From Gemmatimonadota bacterium (GTDB lineage: Bacteria > Gemmatimonadota > Gemmatimonadetes > Longimicrobiales > Gaopeijiaceae), in assembly GCA_002724575.1 (NCBI GenBank), contig PBPC01000003.1, forward strand, positions 1-57,976: a DNA stretch of 57,976 bases, given 5' to 3'. A model generated the notes under the pieces. It was not told where the DNA came from. It searched no databases and saw only the letters and a program-made list of their open reading frames with translations. This document shows positions 26,275 through 36,070 of the stretch, one piece after another. The position numbers and the translations under genes were made by a program. The first letter of the stretch is position 1. Every line of letters begins with the position of its first letter.

Positions 26275-27444
26275 TTAAAGACCAGAAGAATCCTGGGTCT
26301 GGAGTGCTGCAGAAATTTCGGTCTTCACCCAAGCATCATCTTCGCTGCTCAGCCTCTCGGATAAAGCTGACCGTGCTTGACTTGACTCGATTTGTCCTAG
26401 CGCCCATGCAGCATGACCCCTAACGAGTGGCTCCACATCTGAGAGGGCCCGTAAGAGTGTCGTCACTGCTTCCGGAGAACCCCAGTTACCGAGTGCGATG
26501 CAGATGTTACGGAGGAAGCCAGATCGTTTCGCCCGCGTTATGGCAGACTTCTTGAATGTGTTTCGGAACCCAAGCTCATCTGTAGAAAGAAGATTTCCAG
26601 CCAACTCAAGCAATGACGGGCCATCCAAATCCTGGCTGGGTTGGTATGCTGAATCTCCGGTTGGCTCGGCAAAGCGTTCATTCCACGGACATACCTCCTG
26701 GCAGATATCACACCCGTAAATCCGATTGCCCATAGCACTTCTCAATTCCACTGGAATTGCTGAGCGATGTTCGATCGTGAGATAGGAGATGCAGCGGCGG
26801 GCATCCATCACAGGAGCGCCTGAGGCATCACGCCCTAGTAGTGCACCTGTTGGACAAGCATCAAGGCATGAGCGACATGTCCCACAACGATCCTCGAGAA
26901 ATGGCGAGTCCGCTGAAAGTTCGAGGTCTACCAGGAGCACCCCAAGAAAGAAAAATGAACCGCTAGTTGGGTCGATGAGCATCGTATTCTTCCCGAACCA
27001 ACCTAGCCCCGCCCTCTGAGCAAGGTCTCGTTCGAGGATTGGGCCGGTATCAACATAAGCCCTACCCTCTACTCTCTCCGGAACACGCTGGCTGAGCCAT
27101 TCGAGTAATCCCAAGAGTTTGCTCTTGATGATGTCATGATAATCATCGCCACGGGCATACGTTGCGATAATAGCCATCTCAGGATCATTAGGTGAGCATC
27201 CCAAGTCTTCCGTTAGATAGTCATGTGTAACGACAATTACAGAACGTGCACCTGGGAGCGTCTGCTCAATGTCACTGCGTCGCCTGACAGAATCCTCGCG
27301 GGCGAGGTACTGCATCTCACCCTGCATGCCAGCATCGATCCAAGACTGATAAAAATCGATATGGGCACTTGAGCTGACCCCTGTAATACCAACTCTTGAG
27401 AACCCGAGAGACTTAGCTTGGGCCTTGAGCTCCTCAACAAGCAT
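26275..27444 (-). CDS. queG: Epoxyqueuosine reductase QueG
   Basis: QueG reduces epoxyqueuosine in tRNA to queuosine, using cobalamin and two 4Fe-4S clusters. From ATG 27444 (389 residues) the catalytic Asp is in AYVDTGPILERDLA (Asp132, equivalent to Asp134 of characterised QueG). Cluster motifs are CGTCRSCLDACP (Cys187-197) and CDICQEVCP (Cys245-252), with an extra Cys in RRCISYLTIEH. The C-terminal 90 residues are HEAT-like helices (VRGHAAWALGQI) that bind tRNA. A GTG at 27468 is an alternative start. It follows the glycosyltransferase gene closely. QueE, another gene of the same pathway, lies 4 kb away on the other strand. Confidence 0.95.
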   Translation of the reverse strand: MLVEELKAQAKSLGFSRVGITGVSSSAHIDFYQSWIDAGMQGEMQYLAREDSVRRRSDIEQTLPGARSVIVVTHDYLTEDLGCSPNDPEMAIIATYARGDDYHDIIKSKLLGLLEWLSQRVPERVEGRAYVDTGPILERDLAQRAGLGWFGKNTMLIDPTSGSFFFLGVLLVDLELSADSPFLEDRCGTCRSCLDACPTGALLGRDASGAPVMDARRCISYLTIEHRSAIPVELRSAMGNRIYGCDICQEVCPWNERFAEPTGDSAYQPSQDLDGPSLLELAGNLLSTDELGFRNTFKKSAITRAKRSGFLRNICIALGNWGSPEAVTTLLRALSDVEPLVRGHAAWALGQIESSQARSALSERLSSEDDAWVKTEISAALQTQDSSGL

Positions 27445-27479
27445 TGCTTTGGAAGATGTTCGGTTCACGGGGTCTTATG

Positions 27480-28622
27480 CTAGTTCGAAACCTTATACCG
27501 TCGACCCTTCCACTCCACATCCCCTGAATGCATCCTCGAACGGATCATTATGTAGATGACCACGACAGATCCCAACGGATAGAACACGGCATAGTAGGCC
27601 GGGGCACCAAGAAAGTTTAGAAAGGAGGCATGAATCCCAATACTCAGAGCGCAAACTAATGCGGACCAAATCAGCAGTGTTTCTCCACCAAACCCCACCA
27701 GAGCAAGCATTAGCATTAGAGGAGGCACAACCCAAAAGCATAAAGTCGTGATCGTCACGACTCCAAATGAAGCTACTAGGGGTTGTCCTTGGGCGGCCCC
27801 CATCTGAATCAGTCGCGACCACCCGGCGATCAAGCCGGTAAGTGATTGGTACATACGTGTCGTAAGGTCATCCATCGCCATCCGGATCACGAAGGTCCGC
27901 CCGCATCGTTTTACCACCTGAGCTAAAGCAAGATCTTCAAGCACCCTATCTCGCACTGATTCATGTCCTCCAATTGCCTCATAAGATGTATGTAGCATGA
28001 GCATAAACTGCCCGTTTGCTACACCATCCTCCCATTGGCTACTCCGCGCTGAGCGCTCCAAGTCCGGATGCCGGAATAGAACCGACAGAAAAATTTGCGG
28101 TTGAACAAGACGCTCCCAAAATGAATCCATTACTTGGAATCCGAGCACATTGAGCAGGTCTGCATCTGTGTTCTGAAGTTCTGTAATCGAGCGACTAAGT
28201 AATTTGTCCCCATGTGTGGTATCAGCATCGGCAAACACGAGCACCTCGGCTGAAGTCGCTCTAGCACCCTGCTTGCAAGCCCAAGGTTTTCCCAGCCATC
28301 CTTCCGGTAGCGCTTTCCCTTCCATCACCACCAATCGCTTCGCATTTCCGGGAGGGATAGTTCGAGCCAATTCTGCAGTTCTATCTACACTGCGATCATC
28401 AACAACGATAATCTCGAAGTTTGGATACCTAGATTTCGTGAGAGAAGCCAAGCAATCTTCTATGTTCTCGGCTTCGTTACGGGCAGGTATGATCACCCCC
28501 ACACTCGGTGCTCGTGCGGGATCAAGGGACGTGATAGTGGTGAGTTGTCTGACAGGTTTAACAATCAATAAGAGGAAAGCAATGATCCCGACCCATGGGA
28601 GCGCAAGCAAAATCGATACCAT
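27480..28622 (-). CDS. Membrane-anchored family 2 glycosyltransferase (HpnB-like)
   Basis: This 380-residue protein has one N-terminal membrane helix, a GT-A domain and three or four C-terminal helices. The GT-A motifs are VGVIIPARNEAENI, IIVVDDRSVDRT and the DxD-like FADADTTHG, with VLEDLALAQ later supplying the ED pair. The segment ALPEGWLGKPWACKQGA is characteristic of the HpnB-like and related lipid/carotenoid glycosyltransferases. The acceptor is likely a membrane lipid, hopanoid or carotenoid, but no hopanoid or carotenoid genes are in view. It shares a short divergent promoter region with the class V aminotransferase and precedes queG. Confidence 0.88.
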   Translation of the reverse strand: MVSILLALPWVGIIAFLLLIVKPVRQLTTITSLDPARAPSVGVIIPARNEAENIEDCLASLTKSRYPNFEIIVVDDRSVDRTAELARTIPPGNAKRLVVMEGKALPEGWLGKPWACKQGARATSAEVLVFADADTTHGDKLLSRSITELQNTDADLLNVLGFQVMDSFWERLVQPQIFLSVLFRHPDLERSARSSQWEDGVANGQFMLMLHTSYEAIGGHESVRDRVLEDLALAQVVKRCGRTFVIRMAMDDLTTRMYQSLTGLIAGWSRLIQMGAAQGQPLVASFGVVTITTLCFWVVPPLMLMLALVGFGGETLLIWSALVCALSIGIHASFLNFLGAPAYYAVFYPLGSVVVIYIMIRSRMHSGDVEWKGRRYKVSN

Positions 28623-28721
28623 GGAAGTAGCTTGCTACAACTACAGCCTGATAGAAAGCCCATCTGGCGACACCTTCCAATTGGAGTGTACTGTCGGCAC
28701 TTCTCAATCTGGACCATTACA

Positions 28722-29861
28722 GTGACTAGTGATCCCTCTGAATTCGATCTCAGTGCCGTCCGTGAGGAATTTCCGATACTTACGAGACGTTCGTACCTCA
28801 ACTCATGCTCTCTCGGCGCACTCTCAAAACGTTCCGAACAATACTTAGATGAGTTTCAGGAACTCTGGCATGATATGGGCGCCTCAGCTTGGTACCAACA
28901 CTGGCTAGGCCGGATCGAAGATCTACGTATTCATGTTGCCGATTTCTGGGGATCCAGCGCTGCAGAGATAGCCTTTCTCCCATCGACCTCAGCAGCACTA
29001 GCTATGGTAGGAGAGAGTGTTCCGGGAGGGTCACGAAACAAAGTCATCTGTACCGAACTTGATTTTCCGACCCTACCGTACCAATGGGTGGTAAAGCCAG
29101 AGATTGAATTGGTGGTCCTTGAAAGCCCAGACGGCATCCGTATCGACCCTGAACAATTTTCGGCAGCAGTTGATGAACGGACGCTCTTCGTAGCCACAAG
29201 CCACGTCTTTTTTACAACCGGTTACGTCCAGGACATCAGCACGCTAGCTGAGATTGCCCATAATGCTGGGGCATACTGCATCATCGATGGATACCAAGGG
29301 GCTGGCCAAGTGCCCCTAAGATTGACTGACACTGATGTAGACTTCTATACGGCAGGTCCTCTTAAGTGGCTTTGTGGTGGGCCAGGACTCGCTTATCTAT
29401 ACGTTAAGAGTGAGCTCATTAACCAACTAAAACCAAGAATCACTTCCTGGTTTGCGACCACTCAACAGTTCGATTTCAACCCAAGTGGATTCGAGTACCG
29501 ACCGGATGCTCGGAGGTTTGAACTGGGTACCCCGGCGTTGCCGACTGTCCACACTGCACTCGGTGGCCAGGAAGTACTAGATGCAGTAGGCATTGATCAG
29601 ATTCTCCATCTGAACACCCAGCTAACGAACCACCTAGTCAATAAAGCTCATAATTTAGGGTTCGAAATCACACTCCCAGAACTAGGGCACCGGTCCGCGA
29701 TCATAATGATTCCTCACGAGAATCCACCGGGAGCTGTCGCACATCTGGCGAAACAAGGAATCATTGTCGACCACCGGCCAGGCTTCGTCCGGATAAGTCC
29801 TCACTTCTACAACACCAAAGAGGAAATAGACCAGTGTATCGAAACTCTGGCGAACTACTGA
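28722..29861 (+). CDS. Class V PLP-dependent aminotransferase-like enzyme
   Basis: The conserved part begins at FDLSAVREEFPIL, so I place the start at GTG 28722 (379 residues). An in-frame TTG at 28632 would add 30 residues of unlikely sequence that overlap the divergent promoter. The fold-type I features are present: LPSTSAALAMVGESV, the cofactor Asp in IIDGYQGAGQ, and the Schiff-base Lys in AGPLKWLCGGPG. The set resembles kynureninase- or isopenicillin-N-epimerase-like members, and substrate is unknown. The 3' end overlaps the convergent MazG-like gene by seven bases. A Tat-exported relative is found at 50434-51750. Confidence 0.88.
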   Translation: MTSDPSEFDLSAVREEFPILTRRSYLNSCSLGALSKRSEQYLDEFQELWHDMGASAWYQHWLGRIEDLRIHVADFWGSSAAEIAFLPSTSAALAMVGESVPGGSRNKVICTELDFPTLPYQWVVKPEIELVVLESPDGIRIDPEQFSAAVDERTLFVATSHVFFTTGYVQDISTLAEIAHNAGAYCIIDGYQGAGQVPLRLTDTDVDFYTAGPLKWLCGGPGLAYLYVKSELINQLKPRITSWFATTQQFDFNPSGFEYRPDARRFELGTPALPTVHTALGGQEVLDAVGIDQILHLNTQLTNHLVNKAHNLGFEITLPELGHRSAIIMIPHENPPGAVAHLAKQGIIVDHRPGFVRISPHFYNTKEEIDQCIETLANY

Positions 29862-30187
29862 TTCTTTCTTGATGTCGCCGGGGCCCAACGCGCACCATCA
29901 CGTTCTCGATATTTTGCGAGCACGCCCTCTAATGCCTCATCAAGGTCAATGCCTTGTTCATTAGCGATGACAATCAGAACAAATAGGACATCTGCAAGTT
30001 CAAGCGCTAGATCCTGATTAGGCTCTTCAGATTTCTTGATCTTGGACCCGAAATGGTGATTGAGTTCACGCGCCAGCTCTCCGACCTCCTCAATCAACCG
30101 CGCAAGATTAGTCAGGGGCGGCCAATAACCTTCTTCGAACTGTGAAATCCACTCATCCACCTTGCGTTGAGCATCGCTGATCTCCAT
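29855..30187 (-). CDS. MazG-like nucleotide pyrophosphohydrolase
   Basis: The product is a 110-residue all-helical protein with the MazG/dUTPase-like metal motif EEVGELARELN and, later, ELADVLFVLIVIANEQGIDL. These acidic residues bind Mg and hydrolyse (d)NTPs to monophosphates, usually as a house-cleaning activity. The single-domain length is typical of the short MazG-like family. Its start overlaps the stop of the upstream MDR reductase by one base, so the two are translationally coupled. Its last seven bases overlap the convergent aminotransferase gene. Confidence 0.88.
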   Translation of the reverse strand: MEISDAQRKVDEWISQFEEGYWPPLTNLARLIEEVGELARELNHHFGSKIKKSEEPNQDLALELADVLFVLIVIANEQGIDLDEALEGVLAKYRERDGARWAPATSRKNQ

Positions 30188-31224
30188 CAGGGCACCAAAA
30201 CGAGTTTGCCAAAAACACCGCCAGATTCAAGCATTTCATGTGCAGTACGAGCTTGGTCAAGCGGCAAGACCTGATGGATGACCGGATCTAAGCTCCCTTC
30301 GAATACTAGGCGCATCACTCGACGAAATTCTGCCGGAGTTCCCATAGTACTCCCCATAATCGTTAGCTGTTTCCAGAATAGTAAGCGGATCTCAGTAATG
30401 CCTCGGGATCCAGTCGTAGCACCAGACGTGACCAATCGACCCCCTAGTCCCACAGATCGTAAACATTGCTGCCAAACCCCCTCTCCGACGGTATCAAAGA
30501 CCACATCGACACACGCCTTATCGGTATCACGCCAAACCTCACGTGCGAAGTCCACCTTTTCACGATCGTAAACCACGTGAGCTCCTAGGTCTTCTGCTCG
30601 GGCTACGTTCTGTGAACCACTCGTAACTGCATAAACCTTTGCTCCCGCCCTAGAAGCAATTTGCACAGCAGCTGTGCCTACGCCTCCCGATGTGCCCGTA
30701 ATTAGAACCCTCTCTCCTGCCTGCAGTTGGCCCCGAGTCAACAAAGCCCGCCAAGCGGTCACAAATACCAGCCCTGCCGCAGCAGCCCTTTCAAAAGGCA
30801 CATGTTCCGGAATCTCAAGAAGGTTCTCTGCGGGAACGACCGTGTATTCGGCAAACCCTCCTTGAGTGTGTTCGCCGATGATTTGAAACGGGGATGGGTC
30901 GAATGATTCCCCACGCCCCGGCCCTTCATACCACCTGTAGGAGATTGATGGGTCGACAACAACCCTGACACCGATTGGCACATCTTCCACACCTGGACCA
31001 GTGGCATCAACGATTCCAGCTAGATCTGAGCCACCTATATGTGGCATAGGTGTCTCGATCGGAAGGCCTCGACGGACCCACAGATCTAGATGATTCATGG
31101 AAGCTGCTTGCACCTTGATGCGCACCTCTCCCGGGCCTGGTTCCGGGATCGGTATATCCTTGATCTCGATTACCTCCGGCCCACCGTAGTCAGAGAAAAT
31201 CGCTGCTCGCATCTTTCGTGCCAT
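30187..31224 (-). CDS. Medium-chain dehydrogenase/reductase, zinc-independent type
   Basis: This 345-residue protein has the GroES-like N-terminal domain (AASMNHLDLWVRRGLPIE) and a Rossmann domain with LITGTSGGVGTAAVQIA for NAD(P)H. The catalytic zinc ligands of alcohol dehydrogenases are absent, as in quinone oxidoreductases. Residues 91-115 (starting DPSISYRWYEG) occupy the place of the structural-zinc lobe, where relatives have four Cys; here none remains. The reaction is probably reduction of a quinone or enone. It overlaps the MazG-like gene downstream by one base. Confidence 0.9.
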   Translation of the reverse strand: MARKMRAAIFSDYGGPEVIEIKDIPIPEPGPGEVRIKVQAASMNHLDLWVRRGLPIETPMPHIGGSDLAGIVDATGPGVEDVPIGVRVVVDPSISYRWYEGPGRGESFDPSPFQIIGEHTQGGFAEYTVVPAENLLEIPEHVPFERAAAAGLVFVTAWRALLTRGQLQAGERVLITGTSGGVGTAAVQIASRAGAKVYAVTSGSQNVARAEDLGAHVVYDREKVDFAREVWRDTDKACVDVVFDTVGEGVWQQCLRSVGLGGRLVTSGATTGSRGITEIRLLFWKQLTIMGSTMGTPAEFRRVMRLVFEGSLDPVIHQVLPLDQARTAHEMLESGGVFGKLVLVP

Positions 31225-31426
31225 TACTCAGAACCCTATTTGGCTAGATCTCCGTCAAAGAAGACTCTCGCGATGAATGCAACCTTCAAAGGACGCTAGA
31301 AAGTGTAGAGAACCGCTATCTTCCTCACAACTGAAGAGAATCAGTGGCCACCCCGGCCCCTCTCTTCTAGCTTCGGTGTGCGCCTTCAGTAGATCTCAAC
31401 AGCATTGCTTTCCGGCCCCTAAAACT

Positions 31427-31807
31427 ATGCCTGATCAAGATACTGACCATCAACCTGAGACCAATAAGGCCAAGGACTCAGACGACTCAACCTTAGGTGG
31501 CTACCTAAGCCTACATAGCCGACCACCAGCGTTTGAAGGATCAGATAAACAACCCTACACGGTATCTATAGAAGTGGAGCAAACAGGTAACCTGCGTGCA
31601 CCATATAGTGGTTACCTGGTCTTCCCAAAATGGGCAGAAACAGGGGTTGGCATCGTTGGGCATGTAGAAACCTCCATCCTAGTGGAAGCACGCACTGCAT
31701 CTGAGGCAACAAAGGTTCTTGAATCACTGACGTTGTACGAGGTGAAAGAGCAGCTGGAAAACGCCATCATCCGCGGGTCAAAACTCAGAACTGAGGAAGG
31801 CTCCTAG
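31427..31807 (+). CDS. Small conserved protein of unknown function, coupled to queE
   Basis: The convincing part starts at ATG 31427 (126 residues); the frame is open 50 codons further up, but that stretch looks like random translation. It begins with a hydrophilic Asp-rich tail, then a small alpha/beta region: QPYTVSIEVEQTGNLRAPYS, GYLVFPKWAETGVGIVGHVE, TSILVEARTASEATKVLESL. No cofactor motif is seen. The stop is followed after one base by the queE ATG, so the two are co-translated. A role beside 7-deazaguanine synthesis is only suggested by this position. Confidence 0.7.
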   Translation: MPDQDTDHQPETNKAKDSDDSTLGGYLSLHSRPPAFEGSDKQPYTVSIEVEQTGNLRAPYSGYLVFPKWAETGVGIVGHVETSILVEARTASEATKVLESLTLYEVKEQLENAIIRGSKLRTEEGS

Positions 31808-31808
31808 C

Positions 31809-32477
31809 ATGAGCGGACCCTTTCTGAGGATCACCGAGATTTTTTACTCGATCCAGGGAGAATCAACCTGGATTGGCACACCTTGCACTTTCGTGCGCCT
31901 GACAGGATGTCCACTGCGGTGTGCCTGGTGTGATACCGAGTACGCTTTTGACGGTGGTAAGCTGATGAGTTTTGAAGAAATTCTTGAGTCTGTTATGTCA
32001 TACCGTGCGAGGATTGTGGAAGTAACAGGTGGCGAACCACTAGCTCACCCGGGGGCATTCAAGCTCATCCAGTTACTAATCGAGCAAGAATATACTGTAC
32101 TCGTTGAAACATCGGGCGCATTCGACGTAAGTGCAATTGATCCACGAGCACATAAGATTATGGACCTGAAATGCCCTGGGTCGGGAGAGTCAGAGCGCAA
32201 CCTATGGAGTAACCTAGACTACCTTACCGAGCGTGATGAAATCAAGTTCGTAGTTCAGGATCGAAGTGACTACGAATGGACCCGTCAAACCATCCGAAAC
32301 CAGAAGCTAGATCAACGTCTTGAGAATGGCTCACTTCGGGCGCTCCTGATATCTCCTGTATGGGGAAAAATAAACTTAGAATCCTTGGCTTCTTGGATTT
32401 TAGAGGATGAACTACCCGTAAGATTTCAACTTCAGCTCCATAAACAGATATGGGGGGCTGACCGGACAGGTGTTTGA
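31809..32477 (+). CDS. queE: 7-carboxy-7-deazaguanine synthase QueE
   Basis: QueE is a radical-SAM enzyme that contracts 6-carboxy-tetrahydropterin to 7-carboxy-7-deazaguanine, the second committed step to preQ0 and queuosine. The 222-residue length fits. The N-terminus has the typical ITEIFYSIQGEST, and the cluster motif TGCPLRCAWCDTEYAF gives Cys-x3-Cys-x2-Cys. VEVTGGEPLAHPG is the SAM-binding GGE motif. QueC, QueD and QueF are not in the window. No preQ1 riboswitch was recognised upstream. The gene is coupled to the small protein at 31427-31807. Confidence 0.95.
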   Translation: MSGPFLRITEIFYSIQGESTWIGTPCTFVRLTGCPLRCAWCDTEYAFDGGKLMSFEEILESVMSYRARIVEVTGGEPLAHPGAFKLIQLLIEQEYTVLVETSGAFDVSAIDPRAHKIMDLKCPGSGESERNLWSNLDYLTERDEIKFVVQDRSDYEWTRQTIRNQKLDQRLENGSLRALLISPVWGKINLESLASWILEDELPVRFQLQLHKQIWGADRTGV

Positions 32478-32528
32478 GGGTTACAACTAAGATATAGCCC
32501 ACCCTAATCCATCATCTAAGATCCTGTG

Positions 32529-33140
32529 ATGTTCTCTCATAGCCAAAAAACTGACCCTCAATTCAAGGCACTGGCTAAAGCGCTATCTCTCTACTCGAGT
32601 GAAGAACCCATCTCCCCAGTTATGCCAGATGTACAGTTGCAGGCCGCTGTTTCAGTAGTACTTCGTAGCTCAGTCGGCTTGGATTTGCTCTTGGTCAAAC
32701 GAGCTCATTTTGATCGTGACCCCTGGTCTGGCCACATGGCACTACCCGGAGGTCGTCGAGATCCAAAGGATATCGACCTTCAGCACACTGCGATAAGGGA
32801 GACGATGGAGGAAACTGCACTCAAGCTTGGTGAAGGCAGCCAGTACCTCGGGCGACTTAAGGCGTTGAAACCCAAATCAGTCCGCTTACCCAAGCTCACC
32901 ATCACTCCTTTCGTGTTTGGGGTTGGAAAACATGCTCAGGCTGCCGTTGCTAGTCCTGAGATCAATCAGGTCTTCTGGGTTTCTCTTGATGAATTACATG
33001 AACGAGAATCCCAGTCATACGTGGAAATCCCTATGCCTGATGGTCAGAAACAAGAATTTCCATGCTATATGGTGGAAGAGGAGCCTGTATGGGGGCTCAC
33101 TTATCGGATAATTTCTGAACTCCTCAAACTGTGCACCTAA
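32529..33140 (+). CDS. Nudix hydrolase, CoA-pyrophosphatase type
   Basis: The 203-residue protein carries a Nudix region preceded by the UPF0035-like segment DPWSGHMALPGGRRDPKD, then AIRETMEETAL, which supplies the metal-binding acidic residues. That combination marks members that cleave CoA or related nucleotide diphosphates. AAVSVVLRSSVGLDLLLVKR begins the domain. The start is ATG 32529, with an in-frame GTG immediately before it. It follows queE by about 50 bases, possibly in the same transcript, and converges on the TolB-like gene. Confidence 0.9.
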   Translation: MFSHSQKTDPQFKALAKALSLYSSEEPISPVMPDVQLQAAVSVVLRSSVGLDLLLVKRAHFDRDPWSGHMALPGGRRDPKDIDLQHTAIRETMEETALKLGEGSQYLGRLKALKPKSVRLPKLTITPFVFGVGKHAQAAVASPEINQVFWVSLDELHERESQSYVEIPMPDGQKQEFPCYMVEEEPVWGLTYRIISELLKLCT

Positions 33141-33180
33141 TCTAGGCCTGCGTGCCCCTCGAGACAGTTCAGACAGAGCC

Positions 33181-34245
33181 CTAGGGATTCTCTATCCATT
33201 CTCCGATAAAGACATTTGTATCACTGGTGCCCCCATTATTCCGGTTCGAGCCGAATACTAGGTGCTGACCGTCCGGGCTAAAAACAGGAAAGCCATCGAA
33301 TCCTTCCGAATAGGTGATCCTTGTAAGACCACTACCGTCTACGTTGATCATGTATATTTCGAAATCTCGCCCGTCAGGATCATGATGATTCGAACTGAAC
33401 ACAATCTTCTCACCCGATGGATGCCAATAGGGAGCAAAGTTAGCGCCACCAAGTTGCGTCAGTTGCCGCTGGTTGGATCCGTCAGCATCCATAATATAGA
33501 TCTCTAACTCACCTGGCCTCAGGAGTCCTTGTGAAAGCAGGCGCCTGTAATCCTCTAGCTCTGGTCCTTCTCCCGGGTAGTGTGCCCTCCAAATAATCTT
33601 CGACCCATCAGGTGAATAAAATGCTCCGCCATCGTACCCCGGGCGATCGGTGAGTCTGATTACATCAGAGCCATCCGGCGCCATTGAGTACAATTCGAGA
33701 TCTCCATCTCTAGCGCTGGTAAATACGATGCGATCGCCCGCAGGAGAAAACGTCGCTTCCGCATCATAACCTTCTTCGGTTGTCAGTTGCCGAAGCCCTG
33801 ACCCATCCAGATTCGAAGCAAAAACATCGTAAGTCTCGTAAACGGGCCACACGTAACCCATTGAAAAGTCAGGATTCGGGGGGCAAGCTGCATTGTGATG
33901 GTGGGTAGATGAGTACAGGATTTCATTTCCGGAAGGGTAGAAATAAGAGCAAGTAGTGCGGCCCTTCCCTGTGCTCACCATACGGGTATCACCGCTTTCT
34001 GGATCAAGCACATAGATCTGATCACACTCCGCACCTGGCTTGCGTGCTTGATAGATCAACTGTGATCCGTCAAAGGCCCAATACGCCTCAGCATTCTCTC
34101 CACCTGACGTAAGTTGCCGCACATCGCTCAAGTGTACCTCACCTTCCATTGCTAGACTGGCCGTAGCCCCAACATCTTCTTCTACGGCACATCCGCTGAT
34201 AATGAGACACAGAATAGCCAACGAGACTGGATAATGATGTTTCAC
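33181..34245 (-). CDS. TolB/PD40 beta-propeller lipoprotein
   Basis: The 354-residue protein begins with a lipoprotein signal ([11 protein letters not shown], lipobox ISGC). The rest is built from WD40-like PD40 repeats, seen as [60 protein letters not shown] and [20 protein letters not shown]. These form a propeller as in TolB, usually for protein binding at the periplasmic face. There is no TolB N-terminal domain and no Pal or TolA gene nearby, so the Tol system is not implied. The start is GTG at 34245, with AAGGG upstream. Its 5' end nearly meets that of the divergent M28 peptidase gene. Confidence 0.88.
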   Translation of the reverse strand: MKHHYPVSLAILCLIISGCAVEEDVGATASLAMEGEVHLSDVRQLTSGGENAEAYWAFDGSQLIYQARKPGAECDQIYVLDPESGDTRMVSTGKGRTTCSYFYPSGNEILYSSTHHHNAACPPNPDFSMGYVWPVYETYDVFASNLDGSGLRQLTTEEGYDAEATFSPAGDRIVFTSARDGDLELYSMAPDGSDVIRLTDRPGYDGGAFYSPDGSKIIWRAHYPGEGPELEDYRRLLSQGLLRPGELEIYIMDADGSNQRQLTQLGGANFAPYWHPSGEKIVFSSNHHDPDGRDFEIYMINVDGSGLTRITYSEGFDGFPVFSPDGQHLVFGSNRNNGGTSDTNVFIGEWIENP

Positions 34246-34272
34246 AAGGAGTACCCTTCACTCAAATCTGGA

Positions 34273-36018
34273 ATGTCATATCTCACAATACTGTCGAGTA
34301 TAGTGTTCATATACTTGCTGCTGACAACAGTTCCTGTCCATGCTCAGCAAGTGGCGTGTCCGACTCCACAGGTTGGCGTCGATGCCATAACACATATCCG
34401 TTTTCTTGCAGACGATCGTCTGGAAGGCCGTGAGGTAGGCACCGCTGGCGCGCACTGCGCTGCCGAATATATCGCTGCCCAATTCAGTCACATCGGCCTA
34501 GAACCTGCCGGAGAGGCTGACACTTTCTTTCAACCCTTTCCTATCCGAAAGGGCACAACCGTCGGTGCGGACAACACTCTAGAAGTCTCTGGCCGTAGCT
34601 ACAGACTTGAGAGTGAATGGGTCCCTCTTGGATTTTCAGCGAACCGAAAGCTTGAGGCACCTTTAGTGTACGGTGAGTATGGGATTACCCAAGCCAATGG
34701 CAGTGACGATCCCTATGAACACTTGGATCTCGAAGGTAAGATCGTTGTCGTCGAGTGGGGGGATCCTGACGCACCACATGGAGAGTCCATACGTGCTGAC
34801 CCACATTTCAAGGCGATTTCTGCAGCAGACCATAACGCTACAGGAATCATCGTACTCCTACCTGAAGGGTGGAGCCCCCGGCTCCCTGATGATGAAATAC
34901 GGGCAACGCTTGGTATTCCAGCAATAGTCGTACATGCTGGATTAGCCAACTCTCTTCGAGCTGCAGCCAATAACAACTCTGTTGCTCGCCTGCATACGGA
35001 AGTGCACACCACAACTGCAGAAGCACGAAATGTCGTCGCTTTGATACCTGGTACTCATCCCACGCTCAGAGATGAAGTGATAATCGTCGGTGCACACTAC
35101 GATCATCTCGGCTTTGGTGGTGAAGGGTCACTCTCACCTGACTCCCGTGAGGTTCACAATGGTGCTGATGATAACGCGAGTGGTGGTGCCGCCTTGATCG
35201 AGATTGCTCGTACAATTATCGCGGGCAAACCACTCGACCGCACTGCACTTTTCATAGCATTCACAGGTGAAGAGAAGGGCCTTTGGGGATCGGGGCATTT
35301 CGTCAGGGATCCAACGGTCGACCTCTCTAACTCTGTCGGAATGTTGAATCTAGACATGGTTGGTCGGATGAACGGCGACGCACTCACCATATTTGGATTC
35401 GGTACCGCCCAGGAGTGGGATCAAGTCGTAGATGAAGCCAATCTCGACCTAGATCAACCACTCGATATTTCAAAGGCACCAGATGGTTATGGACCGTCAG
35501 ATCATTCGTCGTTTTACGGCGAAGGAATTCCAGTCCTACACCTCTTCACTGGCACCCATGAGGATTACCACAGGCCTTCTGACGACTGGCAATTGATCAA
35601 CTCGAGTGGGCTTGATCGAGTCGTGGCTCTCACTGCTGGAATCGTAGAACAGCTTGCAGAAGGAGGTAGTAACTCAGTCACCCTCACACCTATTCAGCAG
35701 CCTACACCAAGCCAAACTTCATCCCCTTCATCCTCAAGCACTAGTGGATACGGGTCAGCTTATCTTGGGACAATCCCAGATATGACACCTAATGATCGTG
35801 GCTTACGCCTAACCGGCGTGCGCGAAGGAAGCCCGGCAGATCAGGGAGGATTACGAGCTGGGGATGTGGTAGTGGAATTCGATGGAACAGCTATTGGTGA
35901 CATCTACGCTTATACCTACGCACTCCAAGCCAAAAAGCCCGGGGATGAAGTCACAATTATTGTGCAGAGAGGAGAAGAAAGAGTCCCATTACAGGTGGTG
36001 CTTGGTGAGCGGCGTTGA
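34273..36018 (+). CDS. Secreted M28 aminopeptidase with C-terminal PDZ domain
   Basis: I start at ATG 34273 because it gives a clean signal peptide ([20 protein letters not shown], then PVHAQ). ATG 34234 would overlap the divergent lipoprotein gene. The 581-residue protein has a protease-associated insert (about 115-245) and an M28 di-zinc domain: VGAHYDHLG (His275, Asp277), [31 protein letters not shown] and the last ligand in [13 protein letters not shown] Ser/Thr-rich linker leads to a PDZ domain ([20 protein letters not shown]). It probably trims peptides in the periplasm or outside the cell. PDZ fusion is common in this family. Confidence 0.93.
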   Translation: MSYLTILSSIVFIYLLLTTVPVHAQQVACPTPQVGVDAITHIRFLADDRLEGREVGTAGAHCAAEYIAAQFSHIGLEPAGEADTFFQPFPIRKGTTVGADNTLEVSGRSYRLESEWVPLGFSANRKLEAPLVYGEYGITQANGSDDPYEHLDLEGKIVVVEWGDPDAPHGESIRADPHFKAISAADHNATGIIVLLPEGWSPRLPDDEIRATLGIPAIVVHAGLANSLRAAANNNSVARLHTEVHTTTAEARNVVALIPGTHPTLRDEVIIVGAHYDHLGFGGEGSLSPDSREVHNGADDNASGGAALIEIARTIIAGKPLDRTALFIAFTGEEKGLWGSGHFVRDPTVDLSNSVGMLNLDMVGRMNGDALTIFGFGTAQEWDQVVDEANLDLDQPLDISKAPDGYGPSDHSSFYGEGIPVLHLFTGTHEDYHRPSDDWQLINSSGLDRVVALTAGIVEQLAEGGSNSVTLTPIQQPTPSQTSSPSSSSTSGYGSAYLGTIPDMTPNDRGLRLTGVREGSPADQGGLRAGDVVVEFDGTAIGDIYAYTYALQAKKPGDEVTIIVQRGEERVPLQVVLGERR

Positions 36019-36070
36019 GGATAGCCAGACAGAGAGACATAAAGGGCTAAAGGACCTACAGCCCTGAACC

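Noticed and set aside
31225-31426. Possible preQ1 riboswitch upstream of the queE operon
   Set aside because: I looked for the short H-type pseudoknot pattern with an A-rich tail and did not find it.
33181-34245. TolB of a Tol-Pal system
   Set aside because: There is no TolB N-terminal domain and no tolA, tolQ, tolR or pal gene nearby. Only the PD40 propeller is shared.
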